Source: Candidatus Paceibacterota bacterium
Lineage (GTDB): Bacteria; Verrucomicrobiota; Verrucomicrobiia; Limisphaerales; UBA8199
Assembly: GCA_035452965.1 (NCBI GenBank)
Contig: DAOTCE010000004.1
Location: 62,001-126,000, forward strand
Length of the DNA stretch: 64,000 bases
Direction of reading: 5' to 3'
Shown here one piece after another: positions 55,138 to 62,831 of the stretch (positions within the stretch are counted from its first letter, which is position 1; each line of letters opens with the position of its first letter). Under the pieces are notes generated by a model, which saw only the letters and a program-made list of their open reading frames with translations, made no database searches and was not told the DNA's origin. Made by a program: the position numbers and the translations under genes.

Positions 55138-56079
55138 TCAGCCGCCTGCCAACCAGGTGCCCGTTGTGCCGTCCAGGGCGGCGGGCAAAGCTTGCGGCGA
55201 GGTGATCAATGCCTCGTGGCCGCCTTGTTCGAGGAACTGGAGGCAAGCCTCAACCTTGGGGAGCATGGAACCGGCATGGAAATGCCCTTCTCCCATGTAT
55301 TGCCTGGCCTCGGCCGCCGTCATCCGGTCCAGCGCGCGCTGGCCGGGCTTGCCGAAGTTCAGGCATACTTTCTCCACCGCCGTGGCGATCACCAACAGAT
55401 CCGCGCCAATCGCCCCGGCCAGCACTGCGGAGGCGAGGTCCTTATCCACCACGGCCGCCACCCCACGCAGCATGCCGTGTTCGTCTGCAGCTACCGGTAT
55501 GCCGCCGCCGCCCGCCGCGATCACTACATAACCGTCCTTGACCAGATGCCTTACGGCTTCGGACTCGATAATGCGGACCGGCTTGGGCGACGCCACCACC
55601 CGGCGCCAGCCCCGGCCGGCATCTTCGACCATGGCCCATTTCTCGACCCGCATGCGGTCCTCGGCCTCGGCGCGAGTGTAGAACTGGCCGATCGGCTTGC
55701 TTGGGTTCGCGAATGCGGGATCGTTGCTGTCCACCAAAGTCTGCGTGACGATGGAGGCAACGGACTTCATCAGCCCCCGGCGACGAAACTCGTTATCGAG
55801 GGCCTGTTGGATCTGATAGCCAAGGGCCCCCTGCGTGTCCGCCACGATGGAATCGAGCGGCACCTGGTGCAAAATGCCGCGCGAGTACTCGCTGCGCAGC
55901 AGGATGAAACCGACCTGGGGACCGTTGCCGTGCGTGATGACGATGCGGTAACCGCGCACCAGCAAGTCCGCGACGTGGCGAGCCGTTGCCACCACGGCGG
56001 CGTACTGGTCCGGCACGCTCATATGCTTCGCGTCTTTGATCAGCGAGTTGCCGCCGATGGCAATTACGATCGTCTTCAT
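55138..56079 (-). CDS. arcC: carbamate kinase
   Basis: A 313-residue amino-acid-kinase-fold enzyme that makes ATP and ammonium carbamate from carbamoyl phosphate. It begins MKTIVIAIGGNSLIKDAKHM and includes YRIVITHGNGPQVGFILLRSE, VIAAGGGGIPVAADEHGMLRG, VVDKDLASAVLAGAIGADLLV and MLPKVEACLQFLEQGGHEALI. All blocks match carbamate kinases. The ATG at 56079 is preceded by a possible weak site; upstream in-frame starts would add about 50 residues unlike the family. No arcA or arcB lies nearby. It converges on the DUF2264 gene. Confidence 0.93.
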   Translation of the reverse strand: MKTIVIAIGGNSLIKDAKHMSVPDQYAAVVATARHVADLLVRGYRIVITHGNGPQVGFILLRSEYSRGILHQVPLDSIVADTQGALGYQIQQALDNEFRRRGLMKSVASIVTQTLVDSNDPAFANPSKPIGQFYTRAEAEDRMRVEKWAMVEDAGRGWRRVVASPKPVRIIESEAVRHLVKDGYVVIAAGGGGIPVAADEHGMLRGVAAVVDKDLASAVLAGAIGADLLVIATAVEKVCLNFGKPGQRALDRMTAAEARQYMGEGHFHAGSMLPKVEACLQFLEQGGHEALITSPQALPAALDGTTGTWLAGG

Positions 56080-56315
56080 CCTGCTTCCCTGCTGCCGACA
56101 CGCATGTGCCTGAATCCTATTCACCTCGGCAGGCTTGGCGATGCAAAAAGCGACCTCTGGCGCCAGCAAGGTGCGCTGGGCCGGTCCCTGCTTGAGGCCC
56201 TCCAATTCAACTTGCCATTGCCGCACGGTCTGGCAGAGTACCCGTTAGATGGAACGTCCGGCTGTCCGGCAGCTCCATCCTGCGACAGGCTTGAAGCGCC
56301 TGCCGCGAGCGGGTT

Positions 56316-56392
56316 GCACCCATAGCTCAATTGGATAGAGCATCTGACTACGGATCAGAAGGTTTCAGGTTCAACTCCTGATGGGTGCGCCA
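56316..56392 (+). tRNA. tRNA-Arg(ACG)
   Basis: The 74-nt body folds as a cloverleaf: acceptor GCACCCA/TGGGTGC with G discriminator, D arm with GCTC...GAGC, anticodon arm TCTGA-CTACGGA-TCAGA (anticodon ACG), T arm CAGG-TTCAACT-CCTG. CCA is encoded (56390-56392). The content after it differs strongly from the chromosome before, so this gene is a likely island insertion point. Confidence 0.95.
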
Positions 56393-56994
56393 CTTCAAAA
56401 TCAAGCACTTACGCAGAACAAGAACCCCGCAAGCGGTCATTTTCTCCTGACAAAACCCTGACAAGTGGAGCCGTTTTGGGGATGCGGAAACACCCTTTGG
56501 AGAAATCCGCTTGCACGAAGGCCGCACTCCCAAGAGCCACCCCATTCCCGCCATTTCGCCAACGGAAAAGATTGCGGCGGTACGGTGTAGCGGCCTTCGG
56601 ATTTGGCATCCTCTCGGGTCAATGGCTTTGCTTGCGGCAGGAAGGATTGAGTCGTTTCAGGGTAGTTCCACCCGTCCCTTCCAATCAGGGCGCTCCGGCC
56701 CCAAATGGAGAGGCTGGACGGGATTTGTGAACAGGGCTTTGAATCCTTGCCGATGACGCACCATTTCCGCCATGTCGCCAGGGCAGCCGACAGAGGCAAG
56801 ATGACAAAACCGTTGGCAAGAACCTTGCTGCTCCAATGGTGCGAACTGATTAGTCTAGTCAGATGGGAAGTGGAAGCGCCATTTGCCTTCGGGCAATCCA
56901 CAAGCGTGCTGTCCAGAAACCAATCGCAATTGTCCATTGTTTGGGCGGTCTATTTGGGCAGGTCGGTAGTAGTCCATCGGCACACGATATCAAA
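56393..56994. other. intergenic region after tRNA-Arg, island left end
   Basis: About 600 bases with no supported gene. It contains CTGACAA repeats (CCTGACAAAACCCTGACAAG near 56446) and two related stretches reading CCATTTCGCCAA (about 56550) and CCATGTCGCCAGG (about 56770). No integrase gene remnant is recognisable here. The attachment site would lie at or in the tRNA 3' end. Confidence 0.5.
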
Positions 56995-58632
56995 ATGAAC
57001 ATTAAAACGATGCTAAAGACGGTCTCGTTGCTCACCCTCGCCTTGGGATTGGCAGTCAACGGGTATTCGCAAACGTTTCTCACAAACGGTCTTGTTGCAT
57101 ATTACCCCTTCAACGGGAATGCGAATGATGCGAGCGGGAACGGACACAACGCAACCGTCAATACAAACACGGTGTTGACCACAGACCGCTTCGGAAACAC
57201 AAAGGCCGCATTTCACTTTCAGAACGCAATAATGCAATTCGCCAATATCCCCGTGAATCTGGCAGGATCGTACAGTTTTGGAATGTGGATGCGTCTAAAC
57301 AATTATGATGAGGGATATGCCATCGGCGAACTCAACGATACTAACTTCTACTGCAATGCGAACCCAGTGATTCATCAGGGTAACGGGAATGTGACATACG
57401 CCCACTGCGGCGGCGGTGGCGGCGAACCGGGCGATGGTCCGCTCTCGTTCGGACCCGCATCTGAGTTTTTGAATGTTTGGCATCACCTATTTGTTTCCGT
57501 CGCCGAGGGAGGCCAGACAACCGTTTACCGAGATGGGCAAATCACCACTAACAAACTCACGGCTTTCCCGATGACGACATTCGCCAATCTGACTTTGGGC
57601 GATGCGGGAAACCTTTCGGCGGGCTACCAGAACTCAAACGTGGATTTGGACGACGTTCGCATCTACAATCGTGCTCTCTCCGCTTCGGAGGTACAGCAGC
57701 TTTACGCATACGAATCAGTCCCGCAGTGCATTCTCACCGACGGGCTGGTTGCGTATTATCCCTTCAATGGGAATGCGATTGATGCGAGCGGAAACGGCAA
57801 CAATGGGACTGTGGTAAATGCCCTGTTAGCGACGGATCGCTTTGGACTCACCTCAAACTGCTTTTCGTTTTTTCCGCAGTCGCAATCTTACATCCAACTC
57901 TTATCAGAGTCCTTTCCGAAGGAAGCCTCACCAATGACGGTTTCGTTTTGGATGAAAATTGAAAACCCCAGTCTGCCTGGCGGCGGCAATTTTTCCGTTT
58001 ATCCAGTTTTTAGTGTCTTGCAGGACCCCGAAAACCGATGGGATTTCAATTTTGTTTACCAAGCAAATGGCGTTACCTTTACGCCGAACACAAGACTTTG
58101 GCTTACGAATGTTTGGGAAGGTGGGTATTCCGTATGGAGCATTTTCCCGTCCTTTCCGTCCTCAACCAACTGGCATCATTTTGCTATCGTGTTTGGAACC
58201 AATAATGATTGCAGTTTTCTTCTGGATGGCGTTTGGAGGCAGACAACACCTTCCTCGATTACGAATTATCTAAGACCGAGTGGAACGTGGTTCATCGGTA
58301 CAACCTACGGTGGAAGTTCGTTTAGCGGTAGGCTGGACGACATCCGCATTTACAACCGTGCCCTTTCCACTAACGAGGTTCAGCAACTTTACCAATACGA
58401 GGCAGCACCACGTTTAACGTTAACATTGATGGACTCGATTGGGGCGGTCACACCGTCGTTCAGCAATCTCATACTCGGCGTGACATACCAGTTACAAGTC
58501 TCTGATGATTTGAAGAACTGGTATAGCGAAGGTCCGCCCTTCAAGGCGGCCAGCAATAGCATTGCGTATCCGCTGTATTTTGGCGTGGACTTTTGGAACC
58601 AACTTTTCTTCCGCTTGCAGATGTCGCCGTAA
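56995..58632 (+). CDS. secreted protein with two LamG-like domains
   Basis: A 545-residue protein with a signal peptide (KTVSLLTLALGLAVNGYSQT). Two concanavalin-like LamG units repeat end to end: each opens with a near-identical block (NGLVAYYPFNGNANDASGNG and DGLVAYYPFNGNAIDASGNG) and closes with DDVRIYNRALSASEVQQLY or its close copy. The first spans about 25-240, the second about 245-465. The domain binds sugars or proteins. A C-terminal beta domain (LILGVTYQLQVSDDLKNWYS) is common in verrucomicrobial secreted proteins. It is the most chromosome-like gene within the island and may be cargo. The ATG at 56995 starts the signal. Confidence 0.85.
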   Translation: MNIKTMLKTVSLLTLALGLAVNGYSQTFLTNGLVAYYPFNGNANDASGNGHNATVNTNTVLTTDRFGNTKAAFHFQNAIMQFANIPVNLAGSYSFGMWMRLNNYDEGYAIGELNDTNFYCNANPVIHQGNGNVTYAHCGGGGGEPGDGPLSFGPASEFLNVWHHLFVSVAEGGQTTVYRDGQITTNKLTAFPMTTFANLTLGDAGNLSAGYQNSNVDLDDVRIYNRALSASEVQQLYAYESVPQCILTDGLVAYYPFNGNAIDASGNGNNGTVVNALLATDRFGLTSNCFSFFPQSQSYIQLLSESFPKEASPMTVSFWMKIENPSLPGGGNFSVYPVFSVLQDPENRWDFNFVYQANGVTFTPNTRLWLTNVWEGGYSVWSIFPSFPSSTNWHHFAIVFGTNNDCSFLLDGVWRQTTPSSITNYLRPSGTWFIGTTYGGSSFSGRLDDIRIYNRALSTNEVQQLYQYEAAPRLTLTLMDSIGAVTPSFSNLILGVTYQLQVSDDLKNWYSEGPPFKAASNSIAYPLYFGVDFWNQLFFRLQMSP

Positions 58633-58749
58633 CGGAAGCTGGTTCCCGTTCTCGTCTGGGGGCGGCATTAGCGTCGCCCAGACAATTTACGTTGTTGCTG
58701 ATGACTTTGGCGCTACTCTGAATGCCTTTGGCTACTGCCCCAGAAGTCG

Positions 58750-59022
58750 TTACTTCCCGAGCTTCCTCTGCATTGCCGCAATGGGCAAGAGGTCAACAAG
58801 CATGTCGTGGTAGTATCGGTCATCGTAGCGGTTCATCTGCTTCGTCTTGGCTTCGTACCAAAACTCCGCCGCCGCCGTAGTCGGTTTCCACTCCGCCACT
58901 TCTCGCTGGTACAGCAAGGCCCACCCCCGCACAACAAGGTCAATCACCGCATGGCTCTTGAAATCGAGGGCCACAACGGCGGTCTCACCGTCGGCAAATC
59001 TGACTTCGATGTTGGTTGTCAC
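58750..59022 (-). CDS. small hypothetical protein (recombinase operon, gene 5)
   Basis: A 90-residue protein starting with GTG, overlapping the preceding gene by 4 bp (GTGA). The N-terminal half looks like a small beta unit (NIEVRFADGETAVVALDFKS), and the C-terminal half is helical with many Tyr, Asp and Arg residues (KQMNRYDDRYYHDMLVDLLP). No signal peptide, membrane segment or known domain is visible. It is the last gene of a run headed by the serine recombinase. Confidence 0.6.
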   Translation of the reverse strand: MTTNIEVRFADGETAVVALDFKSHAVIDLVVRGWALLYQREVAEWKPTTAAAEFWYEAKTKQMNRYDDRYYHDMLVDLLPIAAMQRKLGK

Positions 59023-59216
59023 TTTTCGCTGTCGAGCGTTCGCAGCGTTTGGTCTCCTGGGCCAACGTAATGCCCCTGACCATCATACGTCTTGTCGGCT
59101 GACTTGATGTACTGGCCTTTCAGCTTTCCATTTCCATCCCGCATGTACGAGACATCGCCGTTCTCAATGCGTTGGCCGATGAGTCGGCCCATGTTGTCCC
59201 GAATGAATTCGCTCAT
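59019..59216 (-). CDS. small YD/beta-repeat protein (recombinase operon, gene 4)
   Basis: A 65-residue protein beginning with ATG at 59216. It consists of short repeating beta-type units: FIRDNMGRLIGQRIENGDVS, YMRDGNGKLKGQYIKS, and TYDGQGHYVGPGDQTLRTL. The (Y/F)-x-R/D-x-x-G-x-L-x-G pattern resembles short beta-flower or YD-repeat proteins found in mobile elements and phages. It is soluble with no signal. It is separated from the preceding gene by 27 bp and overlaps the next by 4 bp. Confidence 0.65.
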   Translation of the reverse strand: MSEFIRDNMGRLIGQRIENGDVSYMRDGNGKLKGQYIKSADKTYDGQGHYVGPGDQTLRTLDSEK

Positions 59217-59243
59217 GTTGTCTCCGTTCTCTTTTTGGTTCTC

Positions 59244-59567
59244 TCAATCGTCATCGGGCCAGAGGGTATCGGGCTTGAAAAAATCCTTGAAGTCCTCTTC
59301 CACAAACATCTGGCCAAGCGCCTTCATCTTGCCCCCCACGTCCATCAAAAGCTCTTTCGGAAATGCGAAGGTGTTCACATTGACATCTACGAAAACCTTG
59401 TCTGTCACGGACTCCGTGGCAATCACCACGATGCTTGGGATTACATTATCAGGGGTTTGGACCCATAACAGAGCAAGCCCTTCCGTCTCGCACAAGACAA
59501 TTCCCCACACGATTCTTGATGTTCCCCTCAAAAGATACGGAACACGGCGGATGATGTACGGCTTCAT
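59244..59567 (-). CDS. small hypothetical protein (recombinase operon, gene 3)
   Basis: A 107-residue protein starting at the ATG at 59567 (MKPYIIRRVPYLLRG), which overlaps the stop of the preceding gene in ATGA. The N-terminal half is beta-like (ETEGLALLWVQTPDNVIPSI); the C-terminal half is acidic and ends PDTLWPDDD. No domain is recognised. Its acidic tail recalls phage-type DNA mimics or inhibitors, but this is only a suggestion. Confidence 0.6.
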   Translation of the reverse strand: MKPYIIRRVPYLLRGTSRIVWGIVLCETEGLALLWVQTPDNVIPSIVVIATESVTDKVFVDVNVNTFAFPKELLMDVGGKMKALGQMFVEEDFKDFFKPDTLWPDDD

Positions 59568-59749
59568 TGGGCGGCCTCCTGCATTCGCTGGAGCAGCCAA
59601 TGCGTGTGGCACGTTTCTTCCAAAAGTTGAGAAATCAAGATTGCGGCGAATCCGTCCTTGGTCTCAACTGCGTCCGTTTGCGACATCCGCAGTGCAATTT
59701 GGAATTCGCTGAACAACTGAAATGCGGCCTCCAAATTTTGACTTTTCAT
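59564..59749 (-). CDS. very small hypothetical protein (recombinase operon, gene 2)
   Basis: A 61-residue helical protein (MKSQNLEAAFQLFSEFQIAL) with a strong ribosome binding site (GGAGG, 59754-59758) inside the end of the recombinase gene. Its ATG overlaps the recombinase stop (ATGA). The sequence is amphipathic and ends THWLLQRMQEAAQ. It has no recognised domain. The strong ribosome site suggests it is a real product. Confidence 0.6.
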   Translation of the reverse strand: MKSQNLEAAFQLFSEFQIALRMSQTDAVETKDGFAAILISQLLEETCHTHWLLQRMQEAAQ

Positions 59750-60333
59750 TTTGCCTCCTTCACTACCTTGAACACGCTGGCGACGGGCATTTTCAGTTCC
59801 CGAGCGATTTCCCGAATACCCTTTCCCTGCTTCCGCAGTTCCAGAACATCTTCCCGCCGCCATTGGAGGGTTTTGGGTCTGCCGAGGCGGACGCCCTTGG
59901 CCCGTGCTGCTGCCAGCCCCGCATTGACCCGCTCCCGAATGAGATTGCGCTCGAATTCGCAAACGGCTTTCAACACGTCCAGTTGGAATTTGGCGCACGG
60001 ATTGTTCTCGCTGGTGTCAATGCCTTGGCTCGTGCAAATGAGCGGGACGCCGAGACGGTTCATTTCATCAATGAGAAGGCATAAGTGGGTTAGGCTGCGT
60101 CCACAGCGGTCCAACTTGAACACCACTACACGGGCGATCTTCCCGTCCCGCATGTCTTTCACCATGCGGTCAAGTGCTGGGCGGGAGGTTTTGCCGCCCG
60201 ACAGCTTGTCCACGTAGATTTCAAGGTCTTTCCAGCCCCGAGCAGAGCAATACCGCTTCACTTCGTATTCTTGGCTGTCGGTCTTCTGGGTACCCTTAGC
60301 CGTTGAAACCCGTAGGTAAACTGCTGTTTTCAT
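59746..60333 (-). CDS. serine site-specific recombinase (resolvase/invertase family)
   Basis: A 195-residue recombinase. The catalytic Ser is S10 in MKTAVYLRVS, followed by a resolvase-type fold: SRPALDRMVKDMRDGKIARV, VFKLDRCGRSLTHL, and the long E helix with FERNLIRERVNAGLAAARAKG. A C-terminal Hin-like helix-turn-helix is present (LRKQGKGIREIARELKMPVAS). It is the short form, so it more likely inverts or resolves DNA or acts as a small transposase-like partner than as a large integrase. I start at ATG 60333, which leaves the promoter upstream. It heads a five-gene minus-strand run. Confidence 0.92.
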   Translation of the reverse strand: MKTAVYLRVSTAKGTQKTDSQEYEVKRYCSARGWKDLEIYVDKLSGGKTSRPALDRMVKDMRDGKIARVVVFKLDRCGRSLTHLCLLIDEMNRLGVPLICTSQGIDTSENNPCAKFQLDVLKAVCEFERNLIRERVNAGLAAARAKGVRLGRPKTLQWRREDVLELRKQGKGIREIARELKMPVASVFKVVKEAK

Positions 60334-60346
60334 GTACACAAACAAA

Positions 60347-60373
60347 TGTATAATAAACACCCGGCGAAGTCAA
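60347..60373 (-). promoter_or_regulatory. possible promoter of the recombinase operon
   Basis: On the minus strand TTGACT (60373-60368) is followed 15 bases later by TATACA (60352-60347), 14 bases before the recombinase ATG. Spacing is shorter than the usual 17, so strength is uncertain. The region is AT-rich compared with its surroundings. Confidence 0.4.
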
Positions 60374-60535
60374 CAAAAACCCAGTAAAATCAGGTTTTTT
60401 TCAGGTCTTGGAGGGGGTGGATTTGTAAACAGGGGGCTGGCGACGGGGGGATGGCCTCGGAATGGGGGCGGGTGACAACCGCCTTGCCCTACGGGTGTCT
60501 TGAGTCCAGGCGGGCCTGTAAAGGCGTTTTAGCGC

Positions 60536-61477
60536 CTACTCGGCAAACGAAGCTGGCAGAAGAGGCGCAAGTCGCCTTGCGGCGGCTTGAATGTACTCAG
60601 GGCTTAACTCAATCCCCACAAAGTCCTTGGCCTGCTCCAACGCAACGACGCCTGTTGTCCCCGCTCCCATAAATGGGTCCAACACAATGCCGCCTATGGG
60701 GCAACCCGCAGCAATCGGTCTCCGACACAACTCTTCGGGATAAGTGGCGGGATGCTCTACCCGAGATGTGGTTGGCGTTATGCTCCATACTGCACGCAAA
60801 TGGCGTCCACGATCTTCGTTGTAAAAGCGTCCTTTCATCTGCTCCAAGTCAATACCGCCCGATGCCCGAAACTGATACCGACTGGACTTTACCCCGTATT
60901 TTTGCCGCTTGATGCTTGCTGGTGCCAGCCGCACATATTGCATCTCGAAGTAGTGATTCGGTTGCTTGGTGAAGAAAAGCAGCTTCTCGAAATCCCGTGT
61001 GAATCGATCTTTACAGGATTCGGGCATGACCTTCGGTTTGTGCCATATAATTTCTTGGCGGTGTATCCATCCCCGATGCGTCATTTCGATTGCAAACCGT
61101 GACGGAATTTGGGCAAGGCATTTTGTCTTTAAGTAGCTGTCGTCAAGATTGACCCAGCAACCACCCTCGGGTTTCACCACTCGCTTTACTTCATCAAAAA
61201 TGTCGCAAAGGTGTTTGATGTACAATTCAGGCTTTGGCTCCCAGCCTAATGACCCTTTCGACGCCCCACACTTGCGGCAGGACGCATACGCAATGCGCTT
61301 GTCGGCGTTTTCCCACTCGTGTTGGCATTGAGCGTCTCCATCCCAGGTCAAGGGCGCTGTCCCGTAATCCCGCAACTTCCAGTACGGCGGCGAGGTCATG
61401 CACATGTCAATGCTGTTGTCGGGTATGGTTTTGAGGACGCTCAAGGCGTCTCCTTGAAGTATTACGGGGTTGTCCAT
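60536..61477 (-). CDS. DNA methyltransferase (beta class, N4-cytosine/N6-adenine)
   Basis: A 313-residue DNA methylase. The catalytic motif SPPY is at 29-32 (MTSPPYWKLRDYG) near the N-terminus, and the AdoMet-binding FMGAGTTG block is near the C-terminus (about 267-276), the order of the beta class. SPPY favours N4-cytosine modification. Between them C51-x-H53 and C67-x2-C70 may form a zinc knuckle. Such domains can change DNA specificity. There is no restriction gene beside it, so it is probably an orphan that protects the island or regulates it. It follows the DUF3102-like gene by 43 bp, likely the same message. Confidence 0.88.
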   Translation of the reverse strand: MDNPVILQGDALSVLKTIPDNSIDMCMTSPPYWKLRDYGTAPLTWDGDAQCQHEWENADKRIAYASCRKCGASKGSLGWEPKPELYIKHLCDIFDEVKRVVKPEGGCWVNLDDSYLKTKCLAQIPSRFAIEMTHRGWIHRQEIIWHKPKVMPESCKDRFTRDFEKLLFFTKQPNHYFEMQYVRLAPASIKRQKYGVKSSRYQFRASGGIDLEQMKGRFYNEDRGRHLRAVWSITPTTSRVEHPATYPEELCRRPIAAGCPIGGIVLDPFMGAGTTGVVALEQAKDFVGIELSPEYIQAAARRLAPLLPASFAE

Positions 61478-61520
61478 ATCGCTTGTTTACGGGGTTGCTT
61501 CCGATTACGGCACTCCGCCT

Positions 61521-62315
61521 CTACGCTGCCAACGCCTCCTCCTTAATCCTGCAAACGTCAACAAAGAGAGGGGAATGCTTCAATGCTTCCAAGACGCCGC
61601 CATTGCGACTTCCGACGGACTCCCGCATAGCTGTATGCCACTTGGCAAGCGGCTTCATCGCCCCGTATATGGCACCGTTTTCCTCCGTGGCGCTCATGTC
61701 CCGCTCCAGCACTTCGGCAAGCTCACCAATCAGACGCAAGGCGGTCTCACAGCGGTTGGCTTTTACGGCAACGGGTTTGCTGCGATAGTTGGCGGTGGCA
61801 GCGATGCTGTCGCTTACAAGGGGAGCGGTCTTGGATTGCTCCCGTACTTGGTCTTGGTACCGCTGCGGAAGCGTGTTGATGTCAAAAGAGCCACCGCCCT
61901 TGCCCTTGAGCCGCAACTTGAGCTTGTCGGGCTTCCCGCCATTGCCACTTCCACCGCCGCCGTTGTTGCGAGCCGCCTTGACCGTTACCCGCTTCTGCTT
62001 ACCCGTGATGCCCAGGCCAATGTACGCTTGGTTGAGGGTCTTGTATTTCGCCAAGCATTCAGTCAGGTCTGACTTTTCTCTTAACCTAATGTAGCGTTGG
62101 ATTTTGGAGGTGCTGAGTGTCGGGAGATTCTCCCTACACCATTTGCCCCACTCGTTAGACGGGCATTCAGCTTTGGCTTTGAGCAACCGACTGCCGCAAT
62201 TCCATGCGTCTTCGATTTGCTTCTTTCGATTATCCGCAATGGTCTTGTCGGCTTGGACAACCGCATTGTGGTACTGGAGGATTTCCGTCACTACTACTTC
62301 TGTCTGCATGAGCAC
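61521..62315 (-). CDS. DUF3102-like mobile-element protein
   Basis: A 264-residue soluble protein. The N-terminal part (residues about 30-100) reads ADNRKKQIEDAWNCGSRLLK and EWGKWCRENLPTLSTSKIQRYIRLRE, a DUF3102-type segment seen in phage and plasmid proteins and thought to bind DNA. A Gly/Lys linker (about 115-150) is followed by a helical C-terminal half. It is read in the direction of the methyltransferase. Another ATG two codons in is an equally good start. Confidence 0.75.
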   Translation of the reverse strand: MLMQTEVVVTEILQYHNAVVQADKTIADNRKKQIEDAWNCGSRLLKAKAECPSNEWGKWCRENLPTLSTSKIQRYIRLREKSDLTECLAKYKTLNQAYIGLGITGKQKRVTVKAARNNGGGGSGNGGKPDKLKLRLKGKGGGSFDINTLPQRYQDQVREQSKTAPLVSDSIAATANYRSKPVAVKANRCETALRLIGELAEVLERDMSATEENGAIYGAMKPLAKWHTAMRESVGSRNGGVLEALKHSPLFVDVCRIKEEALAA

Positions 62316-62831
62316 ATTCTTTCCGTTTGCGAGTGTTTGGGAGCCAACCCGTAAACGTCAGTGCTACGGCGTTGGGTAGTCGTAGTAGTGATGTTGCCTT
62401 AGAGAATATCAGACGCATTAGCGTTGGTCAAGCACGGAATAAGCATACATAAGTCAGCCCCGAAGGCTGGGTGGTTTCTTGGCTCTTGAAGCGCCATTAC
62501 AGGCGTCTTCGACTTCCTTCGATCAAACGCTATCGAGCGTCTCCCGAGAAGGGCTTTTCGCCGTTTCTTCGGGCAATCTTCCCTTGCCACGGGCGACTTG
62601 CCCGCTGTTTTGCCTCATTTTGCACGATGCCTCGGTTGACTCGGGAAAGGCCGTCATAATGCAACCGCAGGCGGATCAATCGTTTTCGCCGTTTCATCGC
62701 TATGTACTAGTTGCGTGATGGATTGGGTACACCAGCAAACTGATTTTCGGGTGCCCTCCCAGAAGTCACCCAATCCATGCAAAACGTTCCAAAGATTTCC
62801 GAGGGCACCCCACATTTTGAAAGGATTGGGT
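62316..62831. other. divergent intergenic control region
   Basis: About 515 bases between the divergent DUF3102-like and winged-helix genes. No ORF is supported. The last 115 bases contain the interlocking inverted repeats described separately. The part about 62400-62710 shows no clear structure. Confidence 0.6.
62718..62831 (+). promoter_or_regulatory. interlocking inverted repeats, probable attenuator-type leader
   Basis: Five arms in order: A1 ATGGATTGGGT (62718-62728), B1 GGGTGCCCTC (62749-62758), A' ACCCAATCCAT (62768-62778), B' GAGGGCACCC (62801-62810) and A3 GGATTGGGT (62823-62831). A' can pair with A1 (11 bp) or A3 (9 bp), and B1 with B'. A3 overlaps the AAGGA ribosome site and abuts the ATG at 62832. 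The alternative pairings cross each other, so they are mutually exclusive or form a pseudoknot. Confidence 0.8.

Noticed and set aside
54685..56325. Plus-strand frame of over 500 codons across the DUF2264 end and carbamate kinase
   Set aside because: It spans two well supported genes in the wrong frame or strand.
56348..56937. Minus-strand frames over tRNA-Arg and the space after it
   Set aside because: One is the complement of the tRNA itself. The other has no motif. I looked for an integrase remnant here and did not find one.
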